From positions 2,232,001 through 2,296,000 of the forward strand of contig NZ_CP013234.1 of the NCBI RefSeq assembly GCF_001584185.1: a stretch of DNA of 64,000 nucleotides, written 5' to 3'. The number at the start of each line of letters is the position of its first letter. The first letter of the stretch is position 1. The notes under the pieces were generated by a model that was given only the letters and a program-made list of their open reading frames with translations, did no database searches and was not told the origin of the DNA. Position numbers and translations under genes: made by a program. The stretch comes from Collimonas pratensis. GTDB lineage: Bacteria; Pseudomonadota; Gammaproteobacteria; Burkholderiales; Burkholderiaceae_D. Positions 54,948 through 63,289 of the stretch are shown here, in pieces.

Positions 54948-55727
54948 TCAGCTGCGTTGCGCGGTCAAACGTTTTTGAGTAAAGGAGAGGTAAGCCACCA
55001 GGCTGGCGATGACCGCCAGGAACAGGGTGCTGATGGCTATCGTACCAAAACCAAGGCCGCCGTTGGCGCCAGGCTGGGACAGCAGGTCGCCGCAGGAGGC
55101 GCCGAAGGGGCGCGTCAGTACGTAGGCAATCCAGAAACAGGCGGTGGCGTTGAGCTTGAAACCGTAGCGCGCCAGGGCCACCAGTCCGATCAGGCCGCCG
55201 AACAGCAGCGCCGAATTGGCGTAGCCCAGGTTCAGTCCTTCCGCCACCCAGTCGCCGGCGGCGGTGCCGAGGGCAAAGGTGAACAGGATCACGGTCCAGT
55301 AGAACAGCTCGCGCCGTGGGCGGTCGATGGCGGCGATAGACAGCGTCTTTTCGCGCGCATGCCAGGCCCAGAAGGTGGCAAGCATGGCAAGGCTGAAGGC
55401 GGCGGTCGACAGCGCCAGCGGCACGCCTGCCAGGTCGCTCAGCATGTCGGTGACCAGGGTGCCGAAGATGCTAATCAGCACTACGCAGATCCAGTACAGC
55501 GGCGGCACATAGCGGCTGGCGCGCAGCTGGCACAGCAAGGCGCCGGCCAGCAGCAGCCCGGTCACGAGCGCGGTGCCGGCCAGGCCGAAGTGGAGGTCGG
55601 CGGCCAGGTAGTCGGCGCCGGTTTCACCCACCGTGGTGGACATCATCTTGATGATCCAGAACAGGAGCGTGGCTTCCGGCACCTTGTTGATCCAGCTATT
55701 GCCGGCTGTGACTGTTGCAATAGTCAT
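54948..55727 (-). CDS. DUF347 four-repeat membrane protein, paralogue
   Basis: A 259-residue paralogue of the following gene, with the same four repeats: TVGETGAD (about 31-38), IFGTLVTD, ALGTAAGD and PFGASCGD. WINKVPEATLLFWIIK matches the VPQVTLLFWIIK start of its neighbour, so the pair arose by tandem duplication and then diverged widely. It is the first gene of the probable operon with the two-component system. Two versions may form a hetero-oligomer or have split roles. Confidence 0.85.
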   Translation of the reverse strand: MTIATVTAGNSWINKVPEATLLFWIIKMMSTTVGETGADYLAADLHFGLAGTALVTGLLLAGALLCQLRASRYVPPLYWICVVLISIFGTLVTDMLSDLAGVPLALSTAAFSLAMLATFWAWHAREKTLSIAAIDRPRRELFYWTVILFTFALGTAAGDWVAEGLNLGYANSALLFGGLIGLVALARYGFKLNATACFWIAYVLTRPFGASCGDLLSQPGANGGLGFGTIAISTLFLAVIASLVAYLSFTQKRLTAQRS

Positions 55728-55862
55728 AAAAACTCCCGAGTGATTCTGTAAAAATTGAAGGAGAAGCCTCTTTTGAGGGGAAGTAGCGGCAAGGCGCTAT
55801 GTTTAAGGCAAGCTTACGCAGGCAAACTTAGCTGTCACTGAGCGCTATCGCTGTCGCCCAAC

Positions 55863-55892
55863 AAAAAAGGCCCTGACTGGCGTCAGGGCCTT
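55863..55892 (-). terminator. Rho-independent terminator of the acid phosphatase gene
   Basis: On the minus strand, AAGGCCCTGAC and its perfect complement form an 11-bp stem with a four-base loop, followed by six T residues (55863-55868 read as A on the plus strand). Confidence 0.85.
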
Positions 55893-55924
55893 GCAGGCAT
55901 GGCATGCCGCGTTGGCGGCCAGGC

Positions 55925-56644
55925 TTATTTCGCTTCGGCCGGCTGCGCTCCCAGTTGCAGGACGCCGCGCAGTTCATCGCGGGCAGCGATGAAGCCAGTG
56001 TTGAAGTCGTCGCGGGTTTGCAGGCGGGCGGCGATCACGGTGCCGGTGATGCGGCCGCTGTCAATGTCAGAGCGGTAGTGGACGCCGCCGATGATGCGGT
56101 TGTTGGCGTACTCGGCAGCGCGCGCCATGATTTCAGCGCGCTTTTCCGGCACCATGTTGGCCAGCACGATGCCCATCAGCGTACCCGCGGTAGCGTGGCC
56201 GGAAGGATAGGCGCCGGAGCGCGACAGCTTCACCACCGGCTTGACGGCGTCGCTCACCATGAACGGACGCGGACGTTTCCAGACGTCCTTGTAAGTATCG
56301 ACCACGGCGCCTTCCGAATCGACCACGCGCTGGAAGAATTTGGCGAACACCGGCAATTGCTCGCGCTTGAACTTCACGCCCATGACATCGGCGAAGCGCC
56401 AGATTTCTTCAGTGGCGTCGGCTTGCGAACGTGCCGTCATTTCCGGTGTACGGGCCGCTTGCAGGGCCAGGACTTCGCTCAGCTCCGCCTTGGTCTGCAG
56501 CGAATCGTTGGCCGGTGGCGGTGGCAGCAGCTTGATCAAGTCGATTTCCTTAGACGTGATAAAGGGATTTTCTTCGCGGGCCTGGACGGAAGCGCCGGCA
56601 GCCAGGAAAGACATGACGAGCAAGGGGGCGATGAATTTACGCAT
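55925..56644 (-). CDS. Class A acid phosphatase (PAP2 superfamily), secreted
   Basis: A 239-residue periplasmic phosphatase. The signal peptide (about 1-22) ends SVQAR. The three PAP2 motifs are all present: KDVWKRPRP (KX6RP, about 118-126), YPSGHAT with the acid/base His (about 145-151), and RIIGGVHYRSD with the nucleophile His (about 184-194). Class A enzymes such as PhoN release phosphate from many organic esters. The start at 56644 has only a weak ribosome binding site. It lies downstream of the TonB receptor gene, 43 bp away on the same strand. Confidence 0.93.
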   Translation of the reverse strand: MRKFIAPLLVMSFLAAGASVQAREENPFITSKEIDLIKLLPPPPANDSLQTKAELSEVLALQAARTPEMTARSQADATEEIWRFADVMGVKFKREQLPVFAKFFQRVVDSEGAVVDTYKDVWKRPRPFMVSDAVKPVVKLSRSGAYPSGHATAGTLMGIVLANMVPEKRAEIMARAAEYANNRIIGGVHYRSDIDSGRITGTVIAARLQTRDDFNTGFIAARDELRGVLQLGAQPAEAK

Positions 56645-56687
56645 GGGTATCACTTTCAGATATGAATGATATGGAGTCAAGCCAGCC

Positions 56688-58862
56688 TTAGAAATCCAGG
56701 CTGACGGTCAGCGACAGGGCGCGGGCCGGCAGCAGCGTCAGCACATCGCCCGGGGCCGGCGCCGATGTAGTGGTGCTGGCTGGATTGACACCGACGATGC
56801 TGTGCTTGTCGAACAGGTTGTTGACGCCGAACTGGATCTTGGCCTTCTTCACGAATTGCAGCGGATGGCGGATGGTGTAGTTGACGAACAGGTTGGAGAT
56901 CGTGAACGGCGCGATCTTGACTGCCTGGTGGACGCTGCCGTTGTCGTTGTACATGGTGCCGACGCGCTTGTTGAGCCAGCCGATGTCCCAGCCGCCGCGG
57001 TTATAGTTCAGGCCCAATGTTTCAGTATCGCTAGGCGCGCTGGCGACCCACTGGCCATTGCCGTACTTGGCGGTGCCGTAGGTGGCGTTGGCGTACAGGC
57101 TGAAGCCGGCGCCCAGCACCAGGTTGCCTTCCGCCTCGATACCCTGGGTGGTCGAGCTGCCGTTGGAGAAGAAGGTGGTGTTGCCGGCATTGTCGGTGAA
57201 CGAGGAGTAGGCGTTGTCGAACTTGATGTGATAAGCGTCGATATCGAAGGTGAAACGGTCCGACTTCCACACCGAGCCGATCTGGAAAGTCTTGCTCTTG
57301 ATCGAGGACGGCAGCGCAGTCACATTGGCATTCTTGACGTCGAACACGCTGGTCGGCGGAATTTCGTCGCCGGTGGCGTACTGGCCGTATACCGACCAGT
57401 TAGGCTGCAGCATGTAATGCACGTCGAGCGACGGCAGCACGCTGTTGTAGGTGACTGCATGGTCGATGCTAGGCAGGCCGCCGAGGTTGCCGACGGTCTT
57501 GCTGTTGTCCGCATACTGCGTCAGCGACTGGCGGTACGAGGAGTACTTCACGCCCGGGGTGATCTTCAGGTCGCTGGCCACCTGGAATTCGTATTCGACG
57601 AACGGCTGCAGGGTGGTGGTCTTGAAACGCTCGTGGAAGTTGGGCACGACAGAGTCCACCCAGCTGCGCGGATCGGACGGAATCTGATAGCGGTTGGTGT
57701 CGGCGTTTTCCGCCCACAGGCCGGTGCGCAGGACGCCGAGGTTGGATTCCTGGCTCAGGCGCAGCAGGTTGCCGTAGGTGCGGTAGCTGTTGAGCTTGTC
57801 GGTGGCGCTGGTGGCGGTGATGGTGCTGCCGTTGTAATTCTGCTGATTATGGTAGGCGTAAGTGTAGAGCTTGTCGTCCAGCTTCCAGCCATTGCCAAGG
57901 TTGGAGGTCAGGCCTGCATATTCGAAATCGGAGGTGACGTGGTAGAAGTTATAGCCATAGTAGTTGGCTTGCTTGGGATTGTTGCTCAGTAAATAATCGT
58001 CGCCGAACTGGGCGATCTGCGCCCGCGTCGCGCCCTTGGTGTTCGGGGTATTGGCTTTCAGGTCGATATACGAACCGAATAAAGTCAGGGCGGTGCTGTC
58101 GGTGATGTTGAACTGATACTTGAGCGATACCGCGTCGCGGGTCTGCTTGTTGTAGGTCTGGTAGCCATCGGAGGTCATCTGATGCGCATTCAGCAAAAGA
58201 TTCTGGTTGCCGTTGGCGCCGAACTGGCCGCTCTCGAATTCGGCGCCGTAGATCTTGGTGTTGAACGAACCGTAGGAATCGAAGACGCTGGTGCGCTGCT
58301 CGCTTTCCAGGTTGCGCGACAGCAGGTTGACCGAGCCGCCGAAGTTGGCCGGGCCGATGGTGGCCGCCGATCCGGGGCTGCGGTCGACTACCGCGCCACC
58401 CAGGAACTGGCTAGGGAAAAAGGCCCAGGTGTGATGCGAAGGGCTGTTGGTATCCTGGAACGGGATGCCATCGAAGCTGACCGTGTAGTCGCCGTCGGCG
58501 AAACCGCGGAAATAGGTCTTGGTGTCGCCCAGGCCGACGCCGTTCGGACTATAGCTGTACATGCCCGGCGTCATTTGCAGCACCTGGCTGAAATCGGCCA
58601 CCGGCGATGTCAGGTTGCGGATGAAGTCGTCGCTGACGATCGATTGCGCCGAACGGGCCGACAGCGAACTCTGCGCCGGCGCGCTGCGGCTGGCGCTGAC
58701 GGCGTTGCCGACTACTTCGACGGTATTGATGGCCTCGGCGGCGCTGGTGGTAGCCAGGTCGGCGGCTTGCTGGGCGTGGCTGATGTGCGGTGCGGCGACG
58801 CACATGACGGCAAGAGCGTGGAGGACATGCAGGGTCGCGGGTTTTAAACTAGAGCGCTTCAT
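56688..58862 (-). CDS. TonB-dependent outer-membrane receptor
   Basis: A 724-residue receptor. The signal peptide (about 1-30) ends HAQQ. A plug domain (about 50-165) contains QVLQMTPGMYSYSPNGVG and FRGFADGDYTVSFDGIPFQDT. The 22-strand barrel ends in LSLTVSLDF, with the terminal Phe needed for outer-membrane insertion. No N-terminal signalling domain is visible, so it is not a FecA-type sensor. AAGGA lies 10-11 bases before the start. It shares a strand with the acid phosphatase and is divergent from a two-component system, so its ligand may relate to phosphate esters, but this is inference. Confidence 0.92.
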   Translation of the reverse strand: MKRSSLKPATLHVLHALAVMCVAAPHISHAQQAADLATTSAAEAINTVEVVGNAVSASRSAPAQSSLSARSAQSIVSDDFIRNLTSPVADFSQVLQMTPGMYSYSPNGVGLGDTKTYFRGFADGDYTVSFDGIPFQDTNSPSHHTWAFFPSQFLGGAVVDRSPGSAATIGPANFGGSVNLLSRNLESEQRTSVFDSYGSFNTKIYGAEFESGQFGANGNQNLLLNAHQMTSDGYQTYNKQTRDAVSLKYQFNITDSTALTLFGSYIDLKANTPNTKGATRAQIAQFGDDYLLSNNPKQANYYGYNFYHVTSDFEYAGLTSNLGNGWKLDDKLYTYAYHNQQNYNGSTITATSATDKLNSYRTYGNLLRLSQESNLGVLRTGLWAENADTNRYQIPSDPRSWVDSVVPNFHERFKTTTLQPFVEYEFQVASDLKITPGVKYSSYRQSLTQYADNSKTVGNLGGLPSIDHAVTYNSVLPSLDVHYMLQPNWSVYGQYATGDEIPPTSVFDVKNANVTALPSSIKSKTFQIGSVWKSDRFTFDIDAYHIKFDNAYSSFTDNAGNTTFFSNGSSTTQGIEAEGNLVLGAGFSLYANATYGTAKYGNGQWVASAPSDTETLGLNYNRGGWDIGWLNKRVGTMYNDNGSVHQAVKIAPFTISNLFVNYTIRHPLQFVKKAKIQFGVNNLFDKHSIVGVNPASTTTSAPAPGDVLTLLPARALSLTVSLDF

Positions 58863-59124
58863 TTCTAGGGTTTCCTTTTTGGAATCGTGTTTATGAAAAA
58901 TCGCTGAAAAATGTCCAGCGGCCATGCTGCGGCCGCTTGCCTGCGGGTTGTGCTGGGTTGTGCTGTACTTGGCGTCAGTTCGGGGCGAAGCATAAGCTTT
59001 GAAAATTAAGCGAAAATGAGCTGTGCGCAATCTGTCTGATTTATGTCAACCGGGCTTCGATTTCACGCGCTCGTCACAATCGGCTGCTATTTTGTAAGGT
59101 CGATTAAACCGGACTGCCGCCGCG

Positions 59125-59802
59125 ATGCGCATATTGCTGATTGAAGACGACTACATGCTGGGCAACAGCATCCGCAAAGGCTTTTACCCCTACGGTTTCA
59201 CCGTCGACTGGACCCAGGACGGCATTGCCGCCGAGGCGGCGCTCGCAGCGGAGTCTTATTCGGCGGTCCTGCTGGACCTGGGATTGCCGCGCAAATCCGG
59301 ACTGGAAGTGTTGAAGAAAATGCGCGCCGATGGCAACAGCACGCCGGTGATCATCCTGTCCGCCAGCGACCGTGTGCTGAATCGCATCGAAGGACTGGAT
59401 GCCGGCGCCGACGACTATCTGAACAAGCCTTTCGACCTGGATGAACTGGCGGCGCGGGTGCGTGCCTTGCTGCGCCGTAGCGGCGGCCGCACCAATCCGC
59501 AACTGGTGCATGGCGACATTCATTTCGACCCGGCCAGCAATACCGTCGCCTACAAAGGCAAGCAGGTCGGCCTCAGTGGCCGCGAGCTGATGGTGCTGGC
59601 GGCGCTGATCGAGAAGCCGGGGGCTGTCCTGTCGCGCGCGCAACTGGTCGACAAGGTGTATGGCTGGAACGATGAAGTGGAAAGCAATACCATCGAAGTG
59701 CATATCCATGCATTGCGCAAGAAGCTGGCGCCCGGCGTGATTCGCAACATCCGCGGCCTGGGCTATATGCTGTCCAGTTCCGACAGCTTGTGCAGCAACT
59801 GA
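59125..59802 (+). CDS. OmpR-family response regulator
   Basis: A 225-residue regulator with a receiver domain (phosphorylated Asp51 in VLLDLGLPRKSG) and a C-terminal winged helix (about 128-220, with SRAQLVDKVYGWNDEVESNT). It is close to the QseB/PmrA group, like the regulator at 53.4 kb. It is divergent from the TonB receptor and two bases ahead of its kinase gene. I infer control of the receptor-phosphatase pair. Confidence 0.92.
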   Translation: MRILLIEDDYMLGNSIRKGFYPYGFTVDWTQDGIAAEAALAAESYSAVLLDLGLPRKSGLEVLKKMRADGNSTPVIILSASDRVLNRIEGLDAGADDYLNKPFDLDELAARVRALLRRSGGRTNPQLVHGDIHFDPASNTVAYKGKQVGLSGRELMVLAALIEKPGAVLSRAQLVDKVYGWNDEVESNTIEVHIHALRKKLAPGVIRNIRGLGYMLSSSDSLCSN

Positions 59803-59803
59803 C

Positions 59804-61120
59804 GTGTCGATCAGGAACCGCCTGCTGTTCTGGCTGCTGTCCGGGCTTGCCATCCTTGGCGTCTGCTTCATGGTGGCCGACTACCTGATCGACCGCGCCT
59901 TGCTGGCCGATATCTACGATGACCAGATGAACCAGATCGCCTTCGCCATCCCCGCCAATTTCAGCGGCGGCGACCTGGAAAAGAATACGCCGGCGCTGAA
60001 ATACGATGGCGACGACAGCATCCTGCAGATCTGGGACAACAACGGCAAGCTGAGCTACCGCTCGCATCCGGACATCGTCCTGCCGCCTTTTCCCACGCCT
60101 GGTTATAGCGAGGCGCAGTGGCATGGCAATGAGTGGAAGCTGTTCGTGCGCAAGACAGACCACAACCTGATCCAGGTGGCGCAGTCGCTCGACGGCAGGC
60201 GCAATATCGCGCTCGATCATGCGCTGCGCTCGCTGGTGCCGCTGCTGATCTTCCTGCTGATCATGGGTTTGCTGATTCATTGGAGCGTCGGCAGCGGCCT
60301 GCAATCCTTGACCCGGCTCTCGCAGGAACTGGCCAAGCGCACGCCCGACAAGCTGGAGCGGCTGGCGTCGCAAGACCAGCCGCAGGAAATCCAGCCGCTG
60401 ACGCAAGCCATCGATACCTTGCTGCAGCGCCTCGGGGTGGCGCTGGAAAGCCAGAAGAAATTCATCGCCGATGCGTCGCATGAATTGCGCACGCCGCTGG
60501 CGACCCTGCAGATCCAGGCCCAGCTGGTGGAGCAGTCGCTAGGCAGTGGCCGCGAGGCCGCAGCCCTGGCCGATCTCAAGGCAGGCGTCAAGCGCAGCAG
60601 CCACCTGGTGGATCAGTTGCTGATGGCGTCGCGCCTGGAGTTCGGCGGCATGCATGATCCGCATGTGCCGCTGCAGCTGCATGAAATCGTGCGCCAGGTG
60701 ACCATCGATTTCATCCCCTACGCCAACAGCCGTAAAATCAATCTTGGGGTGGAGCAGCTGGATGCAGGAATCATCATGGGATCGGAATACCATATTCCGA
60801 TCCTGGTCCGCAACCTGATCGATAATGCGATCCGTTACACGCCCAGCGGCGGTCAGGTGGATGTCGCCATCCGCGCCGGCAATCAAAAAATCGTCCTGGA
60901 AATCGAAGATAGCGGACCCGGCATCCCGCCGGAAGAGCGGCAGCGCGTGTTCGATCGGTTTTACCGTTGTCTGGTGCCGCAGGCGGCCGGTAGCGGTCTT
61001 GGACTGGCGATCGTCAAGCAGGTCACCGAGCAGCATGAGGCCGAAGTTTACCTGGAGCGCGCCGGCCGTTTGCCGGGCCTGAAGGCTAGCGTTCGTTTCA
61101 ATGCGCTGGTTCCGACTTGA
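59804..61120 (+). CDS. Sensor histidine kinase
   Basis: A 438-residue kinase starting at a GTG (59804). Two membrane helices (about 9-30 and 145-170) bound a periplasmic region of about 110 residues. The H-box is FIADASHELRTPLATL (His near 227). The ATPase domain has NLIDNAIRYTPSGG and DSGPGIPPEERQRVFDRFYR. The stimulus is unknown. An earlier start is unlikely because the regulator gene ends two bases before. Confidence 0.92.
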   Translation: MSIRNRLLFWLLSGLAILGVCFMVADYLIDRALLADIYDDQMNQIAFAIPANFSGGDLEKNTPALKYDGDDSILQIWDNNGKLSYRSHPDIVLPPFPTPGYSEAQWHGNEWKLFVRKTDHNLIQVAQSLDGRRNIALDHALRSLVPLLIFLLIMGLLIHWSVGSGLQSLTRLSQELAKRTPDKLERLASQDQPQEIQPLTQAIDTLLQRLGVALESQKKFIADASHELRTPLATLQIQAQLVEQSLGSGREAAALADLKAGVKRSSHLVDQLLMASRLEFGGMHDPHVPLQLHEIVRQVTIDFIPYANSRKINLGVEQLDAGIIMGSEYHIPILVRNLIDNAIRYTPSGGQVDVAIRAGNQKIVLEIEDSGPGIPPEERQRVFDRFYRCLVPQAAGSGLGLAIVKQVTEQHEAEVYLERAGRLPGLKASVRFNALVPT

Positions 61121-61236
61121 AGCTTGGGTGGGGCGCGCAACGGCCAAACGCCGTGCAGGCAGGGAGCAGGAACAAAGAAGGGGAATTATCGAATAGGGTC
61201 TGGCGGGGGAACCGGCGTTGCCGCCGTTTCCCCACC

Positions 61237-61256
61237 CGGGCACAGTTTCGTGCCCG
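61237..61256. terminator. Hairpin between convergent genes
   Basis: CGGGCAC (61237-61243) and GTGCCCG (61250-61256) pair perfectly around a six-base loop. It lies between the convergent kinase and peptidase stops. No T-run follows, so its role as a terminator is uncertain. Confidence 0.4.
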
Positions 61257-61297
61257 TTCAAGCATAGCCGCTAATTACCGTGCAGCCGAATCCCGGC

Positions 61298-63289
61298 TCA
61301 ATCGTTGGCGATCAGCGTTACGCCGCTGAATGTCGCATAGGAATTGAGCAGCAGGTAATAAGTGCCTGCCTTAGGATTGCGGATAGTGATGGTTTCCGAA
61401 GTGGTCGAACCATCCGACACATACTGATACGAGCTGGTAGTCGGTGCGGAACCGAAACTTGCGTAGATATCCGCATCGCCTTTACCGCCGGAAGTCTTGA
61501 AGGTCAAGCTGGTGCGGCCGGCAGGAACCACGATGGTGTAGACCTTGCTGGAGCCGGTAGACAGGGCCAGGCCAGTCACTGCGACGCCGCTGGTCAGGAC
61601 ATTGCCTGGTGGCGGTGGCGGAGGAGTGCCGGAACCGATAACCGAAGCAAAGTTGGCGACGTTCAGGCTGCCGTAACCGCTGGCATAGTCCCATCCGGCT
61701 TTGGCACTGTAACCTTGGCTACCCGAAGTGACGTCGTGGAACATGCTTGGGTTGGCCGCGGCTTTTTGATAGATCGCGCTGGCAGGGAAAGCCAGGCCAT
61801 TGCTGTTGGCCGACTGCACACGTGCCCAGAAGCCGGTGAACAACGGCGCCGCCAGGCTGGTGCCGCCGATTTGCGTTGGCGAGCCATTGATCAGGACCAG
61901 GGCGCCGCTCGATGGATCTGCATCCAGCGAAATATCGGGAACGCCGCGTTTGGTCGAGCTGCCGAGGACGCCGGCGCTGACTTGCCAGCTAGGTGCTGCC
62001 TCAGTCAGGCTAGGACCGCCACCGGCGCCACCGCTTGCGCTTTGCTGGCAGCTCTGCCAGTCGGAGCAGGCCCATACTGTTTCCGAGGACCAGGCATTGC
62101 CGGAGCCGGTGTTGACCAGCGTACCGCCCAAGGCCATCACGTACGGCGAGACCGCAGGATAGCTTTGTGCAGTGGTGCTGGTGTCGCACTCATAGGCGCC
62201 GGAGTCGCCCGACGATACCGAGAACGTCTGTCCCTGCGCAACGGCAGACTGGAAAATCTGATCGTTACTGGCGGTGATACCCGACGATTGCGCGTCAGTT
62301 TCGCACTCGCCCAGCGAGACGTTGATGGTCTGCGCCTTGTTGTCGCTAACCACTCGGTTATAAGCGGTAGTCAGATCGGAATCGCTCAGGGTGTTGGCGG
62401 TGTACAGGATCATTTGCTTGATGGTGCCGCCTGCTGCCGCCAGCGAACTTTGCGTGTCCATATTCCATTCATCGACACCGGAAGTATCGCTGCTGGCGCC
62501 ATTGATCACCACGGTGGAGACGCTGGTTTGCGGATAGCCTGAGTTGGAGGTGAATGTATTCAAGTCGGCGATGGTCTGCGACATGTCACCCTGGGTAATG
62601 ATGCCGATGGTGGCGTTGGTGGCGCTAGGCAGGCTGGTGGCGTTGTAGATGGTCGGGAAGTCGGTAGGATTATGACCGACCGCCGACAGCGTCCGGGCAG
62701 CCGTGCCGGCATCCAGTTTCTTCAGCATGGTGTGGTGCAGATGCACGGTTTGCAAGCCATGCACGGCCAGCACAACGTCGCCCAGCGATTGCGGCACAGC
62801 GGCGTCGCTGACGTTGGCGTAGGCGCTGCGGCCGTTCACGCTATAAGTGTGCAGTTCGGTATTGAAAGCCGTTTTCACCGAGCCGGCGGAACCGTTGGCG
62901 CTGATCAGCAGATTGTTGGCGGACACCGTGATATTGGTGAAGCCGCTTTTGGTCAGGTGATTGACGACCGCTTGCACCTGTTCCTTGGTAGGAGCGTAAA
63001 GGCGCAGGAAATCCTGGCTCGACAAGGTCTTGTGCGAGCGACCCGACATCAGGTCGGCAGTGAGCTGATCCAGTTGCGCCTTGTTGCGCAGTTTCAGCGC
63101 CACCACCACGTGGGTCAATGTGCCGGCCTGCATGGTCGAGATATGCGTCACGGCGGTTCGCGCCGTGCTTGCAACCGCAGTGGCCTTGGTCGCGGTTGGC
63201 GCCCAGGTTTCTGCGTGAGCGGTTGTGGCAAACGCAGCAAGCGTCATCGCCGCGAGCGCCAGCATTTTGAAGTTGGATCTGAATGTCAT
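61298..63289 (-). CDS. Secreted S53 (sedolisin) serine peptidase with C-terminal PPC domain
   Basis: A 663-residue pre-pro-peptidase. The signal peptide (about 1-24) ends AHAE. A pro-domain follows (about 45-200). The catalytic domain carries the sedolisin Glu274 and Asp278 in DEWNMD and Ser478 in GGTSLAAP; the oxyanion Asp is probably in SSGDSGAYE. A Pro-rich linker leads to a PPC (pre-peptidase C-terminal) beta domain over the last 95 residues. Sedolisins work at acid pH. The start at 63289 has GGAG upstream. It is monocistronic. Confidence 0.95.
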   Translation of the reverse strand: MTFRSNFKMLALAAMTLAAFATTAHAETWAPTATKATAVASTARTAVTHISTMQAGTLTHVVVALKLRNKAQLDQLTADLMSGRSHKTLSSQDFLRLYAPTKEQVQAVVNHLTKSGFTNITVSANNLLISANGSAGSVKTAFNTELHTYSVNGRSAYANVSDAAVPQSLGDVVLAVHGLQTVHLHHTMLKKLDAGTAARTLSAVGHNPTDFPTIYNATSLPSATNATIGIITQGDMSQTIADLNTFTSNSGYPQTSVSTVVINGASSDTSGVDEWNMDTQSSLAAAGGTIKQMILYTANTLSDSDLTTAYNRVVSDNKAQTINVSLGECETDAQSSGITASNDQIFQSAVAQGQTFSVSSGDSGAYECDTSTTAQSYPAVSPYVMALGGTLVNTGSGNAWSSETVWACSDWQSCQQSASGGAGGGPSLTEAAPSWQVSAGVLGSSTKRGVPDISLDADPSSGALVLINGSPTQIGGTSLAAPLFTGFWARVQSANSNGLAFPASAIYQKAAANPSMFHDVTSGSQGYSAKAGWDYASGYGSLNVANFASVIGSGTPPPPPPGNVLTSGVAVTGLALSTGSSKVYTIVVPAGRTSLTFKTSGGKGDADIYASFGSAPTTSSYQYVSDGSTTSETITIRNPKAGTYYLLLNSYATFSGVTLIAND

